Part shown: one piece after another, positions 1 to 9,588 of the stretch
Layout of the letters: each line of letters opens with the position of its first letter
Position numbering within the stretch: position 1 is the first letter of the stretch
NCBI GenBank assembly: GCA_964493695.1
Contig: CAZBPG010000003.1
Span: forward strand, 49,180-113,179
Reading direction: 5' to 3'
DNA from: Bog-950 sp964493695
GTDB lineage: Bacteria > Bacteroidota > Bacteroidia > Chitinophagales > LD1
DNA: 64,000 bases
The notes under the pieces: model-generated
Told to the model about the DNA's origin: nothing
What the model saw: only the letters and a program-made list of their open reading frames with translations
The model's database searches: none
Translations under genes and position numbers: made by a program

Positions 1-54
1 TTCCAGTTCGGCAGAAGAAAGGTCATCTTTATCGGGGTCCAGGTTCGTGTTCAT
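1..54 (-). CDS. ruvB: Probable RuvB N-terminus (cut by window edge)
   Basis: An ATG at 54 (minus strand) opens a frame that runs off the left edge after 18 codons. The peptide begins MNTNLDPDKDD and resembles the usual opening of Bacteroidota RuvB (MN.NLDP...), the hexameric ATPase that drives Holliday-junction branch migration with RuvA. It lies 35 bp downstream of the proline dehydrogenase stop on the same strand. With so few residues visible the identification rests on a remembered N-terminal pattern and could be wrong; the Walker motifs would lie outside the window. Confidence 0.4.
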   Translation of the reverse strand, partial: MNTNLDPDKDDLSSAELE

Positions 55-89
55 TTCAGTTTGCGGCTCACAGTTCTAAATCAAAGCTA

Positions 90-1265
90 CTAACATTTTC
101 TCCTTTTAATCTCTTTCTTAATCAGCGCAAACTCCCGGCTGGTTTGTCCGGCCACAGAAGTATTCTCCTGTGTTCTGCGTATTAAATAAGGTATCACCTC
201 TTTCACCGGTCCGTAAGGCAGATATTTGGTGGCGTTAAACCCAAGTTTAGAAAGATTGAAAGTGATGTTATCGCCCATGCCGTTTAACTGCGAGAAAACA
301 ATGTGCTCCGATGTTCTGTCAATTTTCTTTTTATCAATCTGCTGAATAGCGAGCAGGTTGCTTTCCTCACTTTGCGAGGCAATGCAAACAAAAACCTGTG
401 AAAGATTATCGAGGCAAACATTTACCGCTTCATCAAAATCCTCGTCAACCGCTTTTTTATCTTCATGAATCGGTGACCGGTAGCCCATTTCTTCAGCCCG
501 CTCTCTTTCCTTTTCCATATAAGCACCGCGCACCAGCTTAATGCCATACAAATAACCTCCGGCTTTTGCTTTTTTAATTTGCTCTTTCAAATAATCTAAC
601 CTATCGCACCGGTAAAGCTGAACGGTGTTAAACACGATGCATTGCGTGCGATTGTATTTTGCCATCATCTCCTCCACCATCGCATCCAACGGGTTCTGAA
701 TCCAGCTTTCTTCAGCATCTACATATAATGCTACTTCGTTTCGTGCGGCTACTTCACACAATTTTTCAAAACGTTTTTTCACTTTTACAAACTCCTTCTT
801 CTCTGAAACACTTAACTTTTCTCCGTTCTGAATTTTTTGAAACAAAGCTAATCTTCCGGAACCTGTCAACTTTAAACAAAGGCCTTTTACCGATCTGTTT
901 TTACCTGCAAATTCGAGCGCCTCCAAATTTTTTGCAATTGTTTTATCAAAATCTTCATCGGTTTCTTTCAACTCTACTCCGTAGTTGAGCAATACGCCAA
1001 CCTGGTGTTGCTGCAACCTCTGAATTGTTTTTTTACACTCTTCAAAAGTTTCTCCCCCGCAGAAATGATTATAAACCGTATATCTGAAAACCGGTGAAAC
1101 CGGAAGGTGAATAGAGAGCGCAAATGTAGCCAGAGAACTACCAAGTTTAACCAACGAGTTATTTCCCATTAACTGAAACATGAACTTCGCTTTCTGCAAG
1201 TCGTTGTTGCTTTTAGCAGCATAAGCAGTTTCCGTATCTTCAAAAATGTCGGGAGAAATTTTCAT
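90..1265 (-). CDS. Proline dehydrogenase (monofunctional PRODH)
   Basis: This 391-residue protein oxidises L-proline to pyrroline-5-carboxylate with FAD, the first step of proline catabolism, probably at the inner membrane face. It has the family's TIM-barrel signatures: KLVRGAY at residues 243-249, the SQLNGMGDN segment, and the C-terminal YLPYGPV...RRTQEN block, whose paired arginines (R363/R364) bind the substrate carboxylate in PRODH enzymes. The length is normal for the stand-alone enzyme. No pyrroline-5-carboxylate dehydrogenase is fused or adjacent; the aldehyde dehydrogenase at 24 kb belongs to another subfamily. It is transcribed away from rmuC, with a 137-bp divergent region between them. 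Confidence 0.93.
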   Translation of the reverse strand: MKISPDIFEDTETAYAAKSNNDLQKAKFMFQLMGNNSLVKLGSSLATFALSIHLPVSPVFRYTVYNHFCGGETFEECKKTIQRLQQHQVGVLLNYGVELKETDEDFDKTIAKNLEALEFAGKNRSVKGLCLKLTGSGRLALFQKIQNGEKLSVSEKKEFVKVKKRFEKLCEVAARNEVALYVDAEESWIQNPLDAMVEEMMAKYNRTQCIVFNTVQLYRCDRLDYLKEQIKKAKAGGYLYGIKLVRGAYMEKERERAEEMGYRSPIHEDKKAVDEDFDEAVNVCLDNLSQVFVCIASQSEESNLLAIQQIDKKKIDRTSEHIVFSQLNGMGDNITFNLSKLGFNATKYLPYGPVKEVIPYLIRRTQENTSVAGQTSREFALIKKEIKRRKC

Positions 1266-1402
1266 TCAGTAAACTTCGGTCTGATGTTAGTCTGCACCGA
1301 TGCGTTGGCGAAATTGAAAATATTTTTGAATTGCAATACAATTACTACTAAATCTATCTGTCGAATATTTTTACTTTTAAAATTCAAACTCACAGCAGGT
1401 AA
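1266..1402. promoter_or_regulatory. Divergent intergenic region between proline dehydrogenase and rmuC
   Basis: These 137 bp separate two divergently transcribed genes and must hold both promoters. A TACTTTTA stretch just upstream of rmuC resembles the Bacteroidota -7 element TAnnTTTG but lacks the final G. A 17-bp sequence at 1278-1294 recurs with one mismatch at 40066-40082, so part of the region is a dispersed repeat remnant. Confidence 0.35.
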
Positions 1403-2716
1403 ATGAATATTGTATTTCTGGTTATAGGATTAGTGGTTGGTCTTGCTTTGGCATTTTTGTTTCTAAAAGGCAGAAACGAAAGCGCTTTGAGTACCGCCAA
1501 TGAAAAAGCGCGGCTGTTGGAGCAAAATGTGAATGATTTGAAAAATGATTTGCGAAATACCGTAACAGAAGCTGAGCGTAAACTAAATGAGGAAAGAAAG
1601 AAAACGGAAGAACTCAACTCATCGTTTGCATCCTCTAAAACTGAAAATGAAAATCTTCGTCTGAAGTTAGCGGAGCAGAAAAGCGAATTGGAACAACTGA
1701 ATCAGAAATTCACCAAAGAGTTCGAGAATCTTGCCAACAGAATACTGGATGAAAAAAGCCAGAAGTTTACCGAGCAGAACAAAACAAATCTTGATATCAT
1801 TCTGAATCCGCTTAAAGACAGAATCAAAGAGTTTGAAGCAAAGGTTGATAAAACCTACAAAGACGAATCTGCAGAGCGCATTACGCTTAAAACCGAAATC
1901 AAAAATCTGATTGACCTCAATAAGCAGATAAGCGAAGAGGCAAACAATCTTGCAACCGCGCTTAAAGGCGATAATAAACAACAAGGCAACTGGGGCGAAA
2001 TGGTGTTAGAGAAAGTTCTGGAACGCAGCGGACTGAAAGAAGGCGATGAATACAGAATGGAGTATGCCACCACTAACGCAGAGAACGAAAGAATACGACC
2101 GGATGCGGTTATCTTCCTTCCCGACAATAAGCATGTAATTGTTGATTCAAAAGTTTCGCTGGTTGCGTATTCTGCTTGTGTAAACGCAGCTAATGAGGAC
2201 GACCGCATTAAATTTCTAAAAGCGCACATCGAATCGCTTCGAAATCATGTGAGATTATTGAGTGACAAAAGTTATCAAACAGCCGTTGGTTTAGAGTCCC
2301 CCGATTTCGTTTTGCTGTTTGTTCCTATTGAGTCCTCCTTCAGTTTAGCCGTGCAGGGCGATGCAGAGTTATTCAATTACGCATGGGATAGGAAAATTGT
2401 AATTGTAAGTCCCTCAACTTTGCTCGCAACACTAAGGACGATTGCATCTATCTGGAAACAGGAAAGACAAACCCGCAATGCCATTGAAATTGCAGAAGAA
2501 GGCGGAAAGCTTTACGACAAGTTTGTAGGCTTTTATGAAGACTTAGTGAAAGTCGGCAAAAAGATGGACGATGCTAAAGGGGATTATTCTGAAGCCATGA
2601 AAAAATTGTATGACGGTTCGGGAAATTTAGTAAGACGTGCAGAAAAAATGAAAGAATTGGGTGCCAAAACTGCCAAACAATTACCACAAACAATCATTGA
2701 CAGAGCCAAAGAATAA
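1403..2716 (+). CDS. rmuC: DNA recombination protein RmuC
   Basis: RmuC is a membrane-anchored protein that limits rearrangements at inverted repeats and is thought to have a nuclease-like fold. This 437-residue copy shows the standard order: one N-terminal membrane helix (about residues 3-20), a long charged coiled coil (about 30-120), then the conserved RmuC domain with NWGEMVLEKVLERSGL, the VDSKVSL motif, FVPIESSF, and a C-terminal helical region ending in QTIIDRAKE. The ATG at 1403 is the only start that keeps the membrane helix. It abuts the next gene with no spacer, so the two are probably co-transcribed. Confidence 0.93.
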   Translation: MNIVFLVIGLVVGLALAFLFLKGRNESALSTANEKARLLEQNVNDLKNDLRNTVTEAERKLNEERKKTEELNSSFASSKTENENLRLKLAEQKSELEQLNQKFTKEFENLANRILDEKSQKFTEQNKTNLDIILNPLKDRIKEFEAKVDKTYKDESAERITLKTEIKNLIDLNKQISEEANNLATALKGDNKQQGNWGEMVLEKVLERSGLKEGDEYRMEYATTNAENERIRPDAVIFLPDNKHVIVDSKVSLVAYSACVNAANEDDRIKFLKAHIESLRNHVRLLSDKSYQTAVGLESPDFVLLFVPIESSFSLAVQGDAELFNYAWDRKIVIVSPSTLLATLRTIASIWKQERQTRNAIEIAEEGGKLYDKFVGFYEDLVKVGKKMDDAKGDYSEAMKKLYDGSGNLVRRAEKMKELGAKTAKQLPQTIIDRAKE

Positions 2717-3262
2717 ATGTTCTCACTCATCATATACATTCTTGTTGCGACCATCGGTTTTATGATGGCGTTTTTGTATAAAAAATCGTTTACCACCGCT
2801 CAGTTTTTTCAGGTAGAGCCGAAAAAACTGTTGCGGATTTTTACAATTGTATTTGCAGTAGCTGTGGTTTTAACTTTCGCCCTTTCCTGGTGGACAATGC
2901 ATGTGCTTGGCAACACAACCATACCGGATGAGAGTTCGATGAAGCATAAGGACACTAAATCTGTTATGATATTCCTGATGAATTTTTTCTTTCTGGCACT
3001 TATGGTTATAGCAAACCTGTATTCACAGGCATTAAAAAAAGTAGCCCTTATTCCGTATCTGTTGGTGTTTGGCTTCTATGTCCTTTTTGTTTTAAAAGAT
3101 GCTTACTACATTTCTGATTATTTCTCTATGTGGCAGCAGTCTCTTCAGCTATTGAAAGGCGACCTGCCCGATTTTCACAGCACCGGCTGGATGAAAAGCG
3201 GAATTGCTTTCCTGGTTACTTCGTTTAATGCGTTAATGATTTGGTGGGGCCTGAGAAAATAG
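2717..3262 (+). CDS. Small integral membrane protein, function unknown
   Basis: This is a 181-residue hydrophobic protein with about five predicted membrane helices (residues ~2-20, 40-62, 84-102, 111-127 and a C-terminal one near 160-178). I see no catalytic motif and do not recognise the family. Its ATG follows the rmuC stop codon immediately, implying translational coupling and possibly a shared membrane role. It converges with aroE, leaving 13 bp between the two stops. Confidence 0.75.
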   Translation: MFSLIIYILVATIGFMMAFLYKKSFTTAQFFQVEPKKLLRIFTIVFAVAVVLTFALSWWTMHVLGNTTIPDESSMKHKDTKSVMIFLMNFFFLALMVIANLYSQALKKVALIPYLLVFGFYVLFVLKDAYYISDYFSMWQQSLQLLKGDLPDFHSTGWMKSGIAFLVTSFNALMIWWGLRK

Positions 3263-3275
3263 GAAGCAGGGAAGT

Positions 3276-4010
3276 TCACGAATTCCAGATTTCCCAACTT
3301 TTATCGGCCTGTAATTGAAGCATCTCTAATCCGTTTTTTGTTTTTGCTCCCTGTAGTTTTCCGCGTTCTAGAAATGCTGTTTCAGTAGGGTTATAAATGA
3401 GGTCAAACAGGAAATCATTTTCGGAAATTTTTTCGTAAGGAATCGCAGGTGCTTCCGAAGCAGCCGGGAACATTCCAACAGGGGTAGTATTGATAAAAAG
3501 ATTCTCTTCTTTCATCAAATCTGAAATTTCAGCGTACGAAATGTTGTCGCGCTTTTTTCCTCTTGAGACCAAATGAAATGAAATGTTCAGTTTTTTAAAA
3601 ACGTATTGAATTGCTTTTGATGAGCCGCCTGTTCCCAAAACAAAAACCCGCTTTCTGTTAGTCGCTTGACCAACAAAATTCTTTAGCGAAGTTTCAAATC
3701 CGAATACATCGGTATTGTACCCTTTCAATGTTCCGTTCTCCACTTTAATACAATTCACTGCACCAACCTCCTTCGCCTCTTCGGATACTTCGCTTAAGCA
3801 ACTCATCACTGTTTCCTTATAAGGAATAGTAACGTTCAAACCAATCAAACCCGGATTTGATTTTATAAGTAAAGGAAGTTCCTGAATACTCTTCAGTTCA
3901 AACAAATCATAACGGCAACCGCTAATACTTTCGCGTTGAAATTTTTCTTCAAAATACTTTTTGGAGAAGGAATGAGTGAGGGAAAATCCTATCAATCCGA
4001 ATTTTCTCAT
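3276..4010 (-). CDS. aroE: Shikimate dehydrogenase AroE
   Basis: AroE reduces 3-dehydroshikimate to shikimate with NADPH in aromatic amino-acid synthesis. The 244-residue protein has the N-terminal substrate motif (IGFSLTHSFSKKYF), the NVTIPYKE block with the catalytic lysine, GAVNCIK, the NTDVFGFE loop, the VLGTGGSSKA dinucleotide-binding glycine loop, NTTPVGMFP, and NGLEMLQLQA near the C-terminus. Its ATG overlaps the DedA-family stop by four bases (ATGA), so it is the downstream partner of a coupled pair. It is slightly shorter than the ~270-aa E. coli enzyme but complete in motifs. Confidence 0.94.
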   Translation of the reverse strand: MRKFGLIGFSLTHSFSKKYFEEKFQRESISGCRYDLFELKSIQELPLLIKSNPGLIGLNVTIPYKETVMSCLSEVSEEAKEVGAVNCIKVENGTLKGYNTDVFGFETSLKNFVGQATNRKRVFVLGTGGSSKAIQYVFKKLNISFHLVSRGKKRDNISYAEISDLMKEENLFINTTPVGMFPAASEAPAIPYEKISENDFLFDLIYNPTETAFLERGKLQGAKTKNGLEMLQLQADKSWEIWNS

Positions 4011-4657
4011 GCCTGTTTTGCCGGAAACTTTGCTTTAAACATTTGCCAGGCAATAGGCAACACTGAAATGAAAATAATTCCCAGCACAACGAATTCGAAA
4101 TTCCTTTTTACCGGTTCGTAATTCCCAAACAGATAACCGAGAGAAGTAATTCCTGCTACCCATAAAATTGCCCCGGAAATACAGAACAAAATATAACGGG
4201 TATAACTCATGCTGCCTGCCCCTGCTACAAAAGGAGCAATAGTTCTTACAATTGGAACAAAGCGCGCCATGATAACCGTTTTGCCTCCGTGCTTGACATA
4301 AAATGCTTCTGTCTCATTAATATACTCACGTTTAAAAAAGAGTATCCTTTCCCTCGACTTAATCTGCTTGCTGAAAAATTTACCGACAAAATAGTTGACG
4401 TTATCGCCCAGCAAAGCGGCAACTATAAGCAGTGGGATAATGATTGCAATATCCAGTTTACCGGTGGCTGCCGCTAACGCACCTGCCGCAAACAACAGCG
4501 AATCTCCGGGTAACAGCGGCATCACTATCAGCCCGGTTTCCACAAAAATTATCACAAACAAAATTGCGTAAGTAAGTGTGCCGTATTGTGTGAGAAGATC
4601 TGCCAGATGTTTGTCGAGATGCAGAAAAAAATCGAGTGCAAATTTTATAAATTCCAT
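4007..4657 (-). CDS. DedA family membrane protein
   Basis: DedA/SNARE-associated proteins are inner-membrane proteins linked to phospholipid scrambling and proton-dependent homeostasis. The 216-residue product has the family's PLLPGDSLLFAAGALAA re-entrant motif, a GDNVNYFVGKFF segment, and ARFVPIVRTIAPFVAGAG, whose arginines are conserved. I place the start at the ATG at 4657 (MEFIKFAL...), because a longer frame to 4738 would overlap the start of the divergent gene and adds an uncharacteristic tail. It overlaps aroE by four bases. Confidence 0.88.
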   Translation of the reverse strand: MEFIKFALDFFLHLDKHLADLLTQYGTLTYAILFVIIFVETGLIVMPLLPGDSLLFAAGALAAATGKLDIAIIIPLLIVAALLGDNVNYFVGKFFSKQIKSRERILFFKREYINETEAFYVKHGGKTVIMARFVPIVRTIAPFVAGAGSMSYTRYILFCISGAILWVAGITSLGYLFGNYEPVKRNFEFVVLGIIFISVLPIAWQMFKAKFPAKQA

Positions 4658-4736
4658 ATGGCGTAAAAGTAAAATAATTGCGCGCACATGAAATATTACA
4701 ACCAATACGAACGAAAATTTATCTTTACCCTGATAC

Positions 4737-7700
4737 ATGAAGAAGTTTTACTCGTTTGTGTTATTTATCGGCCTCACGTTGCAAATCTTTTCGCAAGGGC
4801 AGGCTAACATTTGGTATTTTGGAATTAATGCAGGCGTAGATTTTAGCAGCGGCTCACCTGTAGCCCTTACCAACGGAGCATTAGCCACCAGCGAAGGCTC
4901 AGCATGTATCAGCGATAAAAACGGCAACCTCCTTTTTTATACCGATGGAATCAAGGTATGGAACCGAAATCATATTCAGATGACAAACGGTTTCGGAATG
5001 TTAGGTGACCCTTCTTCTGCTCAGTCGGCTATTATTGTTCCTAAACCTGGAAACCCGAATTGGTACTACATTTTTACCGTTGCTGCGGCAGGCGGAGCAG
5101 GCGGCTTTTGCTACAGCGAAGTGGATATGACTTTGAATGGTGGTTTGGGTGATGTAATTGCCGGAACAAAAAACACCCAGCTTTTTACTCCGTCAGCGGA
5201 AAAATGCACAGCAGCAAAACACGCTAACGGTTTATACGTTTGGGTGATTGCTCACGGCTTTAATAACAACACCTATCATTCTTATCTGGTAGATTGCAAC
5301 GGAGTAGGTCCGGCAGTAAATACCAACGTTGGCCAGGTAGAAGGATGGCCGGGCTGGGGATGTATGCAGTCTTCTCCTGACGGACAAAAACTTGCTTGTG
5401 CCGTGCGGAATTCAGGGTTTGAGGTAGTTGACTTCAACAATGCAACCGGAGTTGTTTCTAACCCGGTTAACCTCGGTTTAGGGGGCGATGACTACGGCAT
5501 TTCATTTTCTCCCGATAATAATCTTCTGTATGGGTTGCGTATTACCCCGGGAACAATTTATCAGTGGAATTTGCAAGCCGGAACACCGGCCGCCATTGCT
5601 GCGTCAGTCATCACCCTCGGGACCGCAGCGGGCACAAACGCACCTTACAACGGTGGCTCTATGCAATTAGGCCCTGATGGAAAACTTTACATCTGCCAAT
5701 ACCAACAACCATTCTTAAGTGTGATAAACTCTCCTAATACACTCGGAGCAGGATGTAACCTTCAGTTTAATGCAGTAAACCTCTCGGGAAGAAACTCTAC
5801 GCTTGGACTTCCTCCTTTTATTCAGAGTTATTTTGATACAACCGCAATTATTCAATACGGAACTCCGAATTGTGTCGGTTACCCGTCTTCGTTCTCTATC
5901 AGCGGCAATACTTCATACCTTGATTCTGTAAAATGGGATTTTGGAGAGCCTCTCACCGGTGCCTTGAATTTTTCAACCCAGCTTACGCCCAGTCACATTT
6001 TCACTTCGGCCGGCACTTTTACAGTGCAATTGATACGTTTTGTCGGGTGCATAGCTGATACAGCTTACAGCAGTATTGATATCACAGGCCCGTCTACCTC
6101 CAGTCAAAACGTAACTATATGCCCTAATTCAACTTATACTACTCCTTCAGGAAACACTGTTTCAAACTCGGGATTGTATGTTGATACCATTGTCGCCTCT
6201 ACAGGATGCGACAGTATTGTTTCAACAAATCTCACGGTAGCTACCTTCAATATTGATGCAGGCACCAATATTTCTATCTGCAATGGAAACTCAACACAAC
6301 TTAATGCCACCGGTGGCCTGATTTATTCATGGACTCCGGTTACCGGTCTTGACGATCCGAATGTTTCAAATCCTATGGCTTCGCCAACTGTTACCACCAC
6401 TTACACTGTTTCTTCTCAGTCACCAATAGGCAACTCAATTGTTAACGGAGACTTTAGTTCGGGAAACACCGGTTTTTCATCCAGCTACAACTACACTGTA
6501 AGTAACACAACCGAGGGACAGTATTATATAGGACCAAATGCTGCTGCCTGGAACGGTGGCATGGCTTCGTGTGGAGACCATACAACCGGCAACGGAAATA
6601 TGCTTTGTGTAAATGGAGCAACCACACCTAATGTTACCATCTACTGTGAAACGGTGAGTGTGTTGCCAAATACAGATTATGCATTTACAACATGGCTGAT
6701 GACTTTATCTCCGGGCAACCTGGCTCTGCTTCAATTTTCTATCAACGGCAGTTTGCTTGGTCCGGTATTCACAGCACCGGCTTCAACCTGTGTGTGGCAG
6801 CAGTTTTATCAAACCTGGAATTCGGGAGCAAACACAACAGCTACGATTTGCATTGTAAATCAAAACACAAACGCTGGGGCTAACGATTTTGCTTTAGACG
6901 ATATTTCCTTTTCGCAATTGTGCACTGCAACCGATTCAATTACTGTTACGGTAAATCCGGTTTATAGTAACACGGTGAATGCCTCTGTTTGTCAAAACCA
7001 GAATTACACCCTACCCGGTGGAAGCGTAACTAATTCAGCCGGTACTTATGTTGATACTCTGCTCACCGTAAATGGATGCGACAGTGTTATCACCACCAAT
7101 CTTACAATTAATCCAACGTATGCTTACACCGTTTTTCAAACGATTTGTCCAAGTGATTTGTATATTTTACCGACCGGAATTCCGGTAAACACAACCGGCA
7201 TTTATATAGATACCCTTTCGACCATAAACGGATGCGATAGTGTGATCACCACCAATCTTACTGTTGTTCCGCCCGCTATTACGGTTTCAAACGATACACA
7301 GGTTTGCCTTGGTTCATCTGTTCAACTCAACGCCAGCGGTGGCTTGTTCACTTATCTATGGACACCGGCAACCGGTTTAAGCAGCGATACAATTTCCAAT
7401 CCCATTGCTACTCCGCTGCAAACAACTTCATACATTGTTACTACACAGGTTGCCAGTGGCGATTTAATTTCCAATGGAAATTTTGAAAGCGGGAATGTCG
7501 GTTTCAGCAGCAGCTATACCTATGGTACCAATATTTATCCGGCAGCTACTTATTATGTGGCGAATAATCCGAATGCTTATCATTCCGGCTTTTCCGCCTG
7601 CCCTGACCACACCTCAGGAGCCGGAAACATGATGATTATAAACGGGTCGAGTACAGCTAACACAAATGTTTGGTGCGAAACAATTAATGTGGTCCCGAAC

Positions 7701-9464
7701 ACGAACTATGCCTTTGGTGCATGGCTAGCCAGCGTAAATCCCGGTAGCCCTGCCATTTTACAATTCCAGATAAACGGCACTTTGATTGGTCCTCCGTTCA
7801 ATGCTTCAGCAACAACCTGCCAATGGCAGCAGTTTTATTCTGTTTGGAATTCAGGCGGCAACACCACTGCAAACATTTGCATCATTAACCAAAACACAGC
7901 CGGTGGCGGAAACGATTTTGCGCTGGATGATATTACCTTCATCGGCTTATGTAATGTAAGTGACACCGTAACCATTACAGTTCATAATCCAACTGTTACC
8001 AATGTAAATGCGGCTGTTTGTCAGGGAACAACATATACTTTTCCAAACGGTGTAACTTCCGTGGCTTCTACAATTGACACTTCTTTGTTGCAAGATCAGT
8101 TCGGCTGCGACAGCACTATCATTACCAACCTTACTGTGAATCCGACTTTCCTTGTGAATGTTTCTGACACCATTTGTTCTAATCAGAGCTACATCTTGCC
8201 TTCGGGTAATTCTGTAAACCTTACAGGAGTTTATATAGACACTCTGTTTACTATTTTCGACTGTGACAGTATAATTGTTACAGACCTTACAGTTCATCCT
8301 ACCTCCGCCACCACAGTTCTTGATACCATTTGCAGCGGCTCTTCTTTTGTGCTTCCCGATGGAAACAGTGTAAGCGTCACCGGAAGCTATCCCGTTACTC
8401 TTCTCAATCAATTCGGTTGCGATAGTGTTGTCACTACCAATCTTTCGGTGATTAGTGTGGCTCTTTCTGCCTCAGCCACCGATGTGCTTTGCAATGGCGG
8501 AAACTCCGGAAGTGTTTCGTCTTCTGCAACCGGTGGAGTTTCCCCTTATAATTTTGACTTGCTGAACGGAGGAACTATTATTTCAGGTAATGCTGTTGGA
8601 AATTTCGCCTCACTTGTTGCCGGAAGTTATTCCGTAAACGTAACCGATAATTTTGGCTGTATGGCTGCTGCTTCGGTTACCATCAATGAACCTGCTTTGC
8701 TGGTTATCTCCGATACCGTAAAGAATGTGCGCTGTTTTGGAGAAGACAACGGAGAAATTTTCATTTCTGCTTCAGGCAGCACTCCTGGCTATTCTTTCAA
8801 TCTCAATAATCAAAGTGTCAATTCAACAGGATTTTTCTCTTCCCTCATTGCCGGAAATTATTCTTACACCGTTACTGATGCTCACGGCTGTGCTGATTCT
8901 TCAAATATAGTAGTTACAGAGCCACAGTTGGTAACCATCAGTTTAAACCCCTCTTCAGTGATAATGGACTTGGGCGAAATAGTTCAGTTGAACGCCTCCT
9001 CTAATTACGACCCTGCTGCAACTTATCAATGGACTCCTGCAACCGGTTTAAGTTGTTATACCTGTCCTGATCCGGTGATTGAAATTTATAACAGCATTGA
9101 TTACACGGTGGAAGTAACCGCGAACATCAACGGCAACGATTGTTCTGCCGAAATACAGGTTCCGGTAACGGTTATTCCGAATTACGATATTTTTATTCCG
9201 AACGTTTTTACGCCTAACGGTGACGGCAATAACGATTTGTTTCAAATCTTCGGCAACCTGCCTGCTTTAAAATATCTGGATGTAGAAATATTCAACCGAA
9301 TTGGCGAAAAGGTTTTTGAAAGCAACGACTTAAATTTTATCTGGGATGGTAATTACAAAGGCAAACCTCTTCAGCCTGCTGTGTTTGTTTATACACTCCG
9401 TTTAGTGTTTGTAGATAATCATACTGAAAAAATCTATAAGGGAAGTTTGACCCTGCTCAGGTAA
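4737..9464 (+). CDS. Large secreted protein with type-B T9SS (gliding-motility-associated) C-terminus
   Basis: A 1575-residue protein with an N-terminal signal peptide (MKKFYSFVLFIGLTLQIFS). The N-terminal ~400 residues look like a beta-propeller, and a PKD-like segment (VKWDFGEP...HIFTSAGTFTVQL) follows near 400-450. The middle contains short Cys-containing repeats ending GCDSI/V..TNLTV and two copies of a ~170-residue jelly-roll-like module (NGDFSSGNTGF... and NGNFESGNVGF..., each ending ALDDI.F). SprB-like repeats (GG.SGSVSSSATGG) precede the C-terminal sorting domain: FIPNVFTPNGDGNNDLF, FNRIGEKVFES, WDGNYKGKPLQ. This places it on the surface through Type IX secretion. The exact ligand is unknown. 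Confidence 0.9.
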   Translation: MKKFYSFVLFIGLTLQIFSQGQANIWYFGINAGVDFSSGSPVALTNGALATSEGSACISDKNGNLLFYTDGIKVWNRNHIQMTNGFGMLGDPSSAQSAIIVPKPGNPNWYYIFTVAAAGGAGGFCYSEVDMTLNGGLGDVIAGTKNTQLFTPSAEKCTAAKHANGLYVWVIAHGFNNNTYHSYLVDCNGVGPAVNTNVGQVEGWPGWGCMQSSPDGQKLACAVRNSGFEVVDFNNATGVVSNPVNLGLGGDDYGISFSPDNNLLYGLRITPGTIYQWNLQAGTPAAIAASVITLGTAAGTNAPYNGGSMQLGPDGKLYICQYQQPFLSVINSPNTLGAGCNLQFNAVNLSGRNSTLGLPPFIQSYFDTTAIIQYGTPNCVGYPSSFSISGNTSYLDSVKWDFGEPLTGALNFSTQLTPSHIFTSAGTFTVQLIRFVGCIADTAYSSIDITGPSTSSQNVTICPNSTYTTPSGNTVSNSGLYVDTIVASTGCDSIVSTNLTVATFNIDAGTNISICNGNSTQLNATGGLIYSWTPVTGLDDPNVSNPMASPTVTTTYTVSSQSPIGNSIVNGDFSSGNTGFSSSYNYTVSNTTEGQYYIGPNAAAWNGGMASCGDHTTGNGNMLCVNGATTPNVTIYCETVSVLPNTDYAFTTWLMTLSPGNLALLQFSINGSLLGPVFTAPASTCVWQQFYQTWNSGANTTATICIVNQNTNAGANDFALDDISFSQLCTATDSITVTVNPVYSNTVNASVCQNQNYTLPGGSVTNSAGTYVDTLLTVNGCDSVITTNLTINPTYAYTVFQTICPSDLYILPTGIPVNTTGIYIDTLSTINGCDSVITTNLTVVPPAITVSNDTQVCLGSSVQLNASGGLFTYLWTPATGLSSDTISNPIATPLQTTSYIVTTQVASGDLISNGNFESGNVGFSSSYTYGTNIYPAATYYVANNPNAYHSGFSACPDHTSGAGNMMIINGSSTANTNVWCETINVVPNTNYAFGAWLASVNPGSPAILQFQINGTLIGPPFNASATTCQWQQFYSVWNSGGNTTANICIINQNTAGGGNDFALDDITFIGLCNVSDTVTITVHNPTVTNVNAAVCQGTTYTFPNGVTSVASTIDTSLLQDQFGCDSTIITNLTVNPTFLVNVSDTICSNQSYILPSGNSVNLTGVYIDTLFTIFDCDSIIVTDLTVHPTSATTVLDTICSGSSFVLPDGNSVSVTGSYPVTLLNQFGCDSVVTTNLSVISVALSASATDVLCNGGNSGSVSSSATGGVSPYNFDLLNGGTIISGNAVGNFASLVAGSYSVNVTDNFGCMAAASVTINEPALLVISDTVKNVRCFGEDNGEIFISASGSTPGYSFNLNNQSVNSTGFFSSLIAGNYSYTVTDAHGCADSSNIVVTEPQLVTISLNPSSVIMDLGEIVQLNASSNYDPAATYQWTPATGLSCYTCPDPVIEIYNSIDYTVEVTANINGNDCSAEIQVPVTVIPNYDIFIPNVFTPNGDGNNDLFQIFGNLPALKYLDVEIFNRIGEKVFESNDLNFIWDGNYKGKPLQPAVFVYTLRLVFVDNHTEKIYKGSLTLLR

Positions 9465-9481
9465 CAGTTCACCGGTTCTTT

Positions 9482-9529
9482 AAAAATCAAGATGCGTCCC
9501 GCAGAATTGCGGGACGCATCTTGATTTTT
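9482..9529. terminator. Strong bidirectional stem-loop terminator
   Basis: A perfect 22-bp inverted repeat (9482-9503 and 9508-9529) with a 4-base loop has A-rich and T-rich outer ends, so it can end transcription from both the T9SS gene on the left and the convergent TPR gene on the right. Confidence 0.85.
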
Positions 9530-9588
9530 GCCTTTTGAGTTTTGCTCTTTGCCTTTTCTTCCTGCCCCCTGCCACTGCTACTGCCCAC
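9524..9588. repeat. 7-bp-period degenerate array (TTTGCCT / CTGCCAC type)
   Basis: The stretch can be cut into consecutive heptamers (tttgcct, tttgagt, tttgctc, tttgcct, then ctgcccc, ctgccac, tgctact, gcccact). It lies between two convergent genes, immediately after the terminator, and no gene is visible in it. Confidence 0.7.

Noticed and set aside
4658..4738. Longer N-terminus for the DedA-family protein
   Set aside because: It would overlap the start of the divergent T9SS gene and adds residues not typical of DedA; the ATG at 4657 fits.
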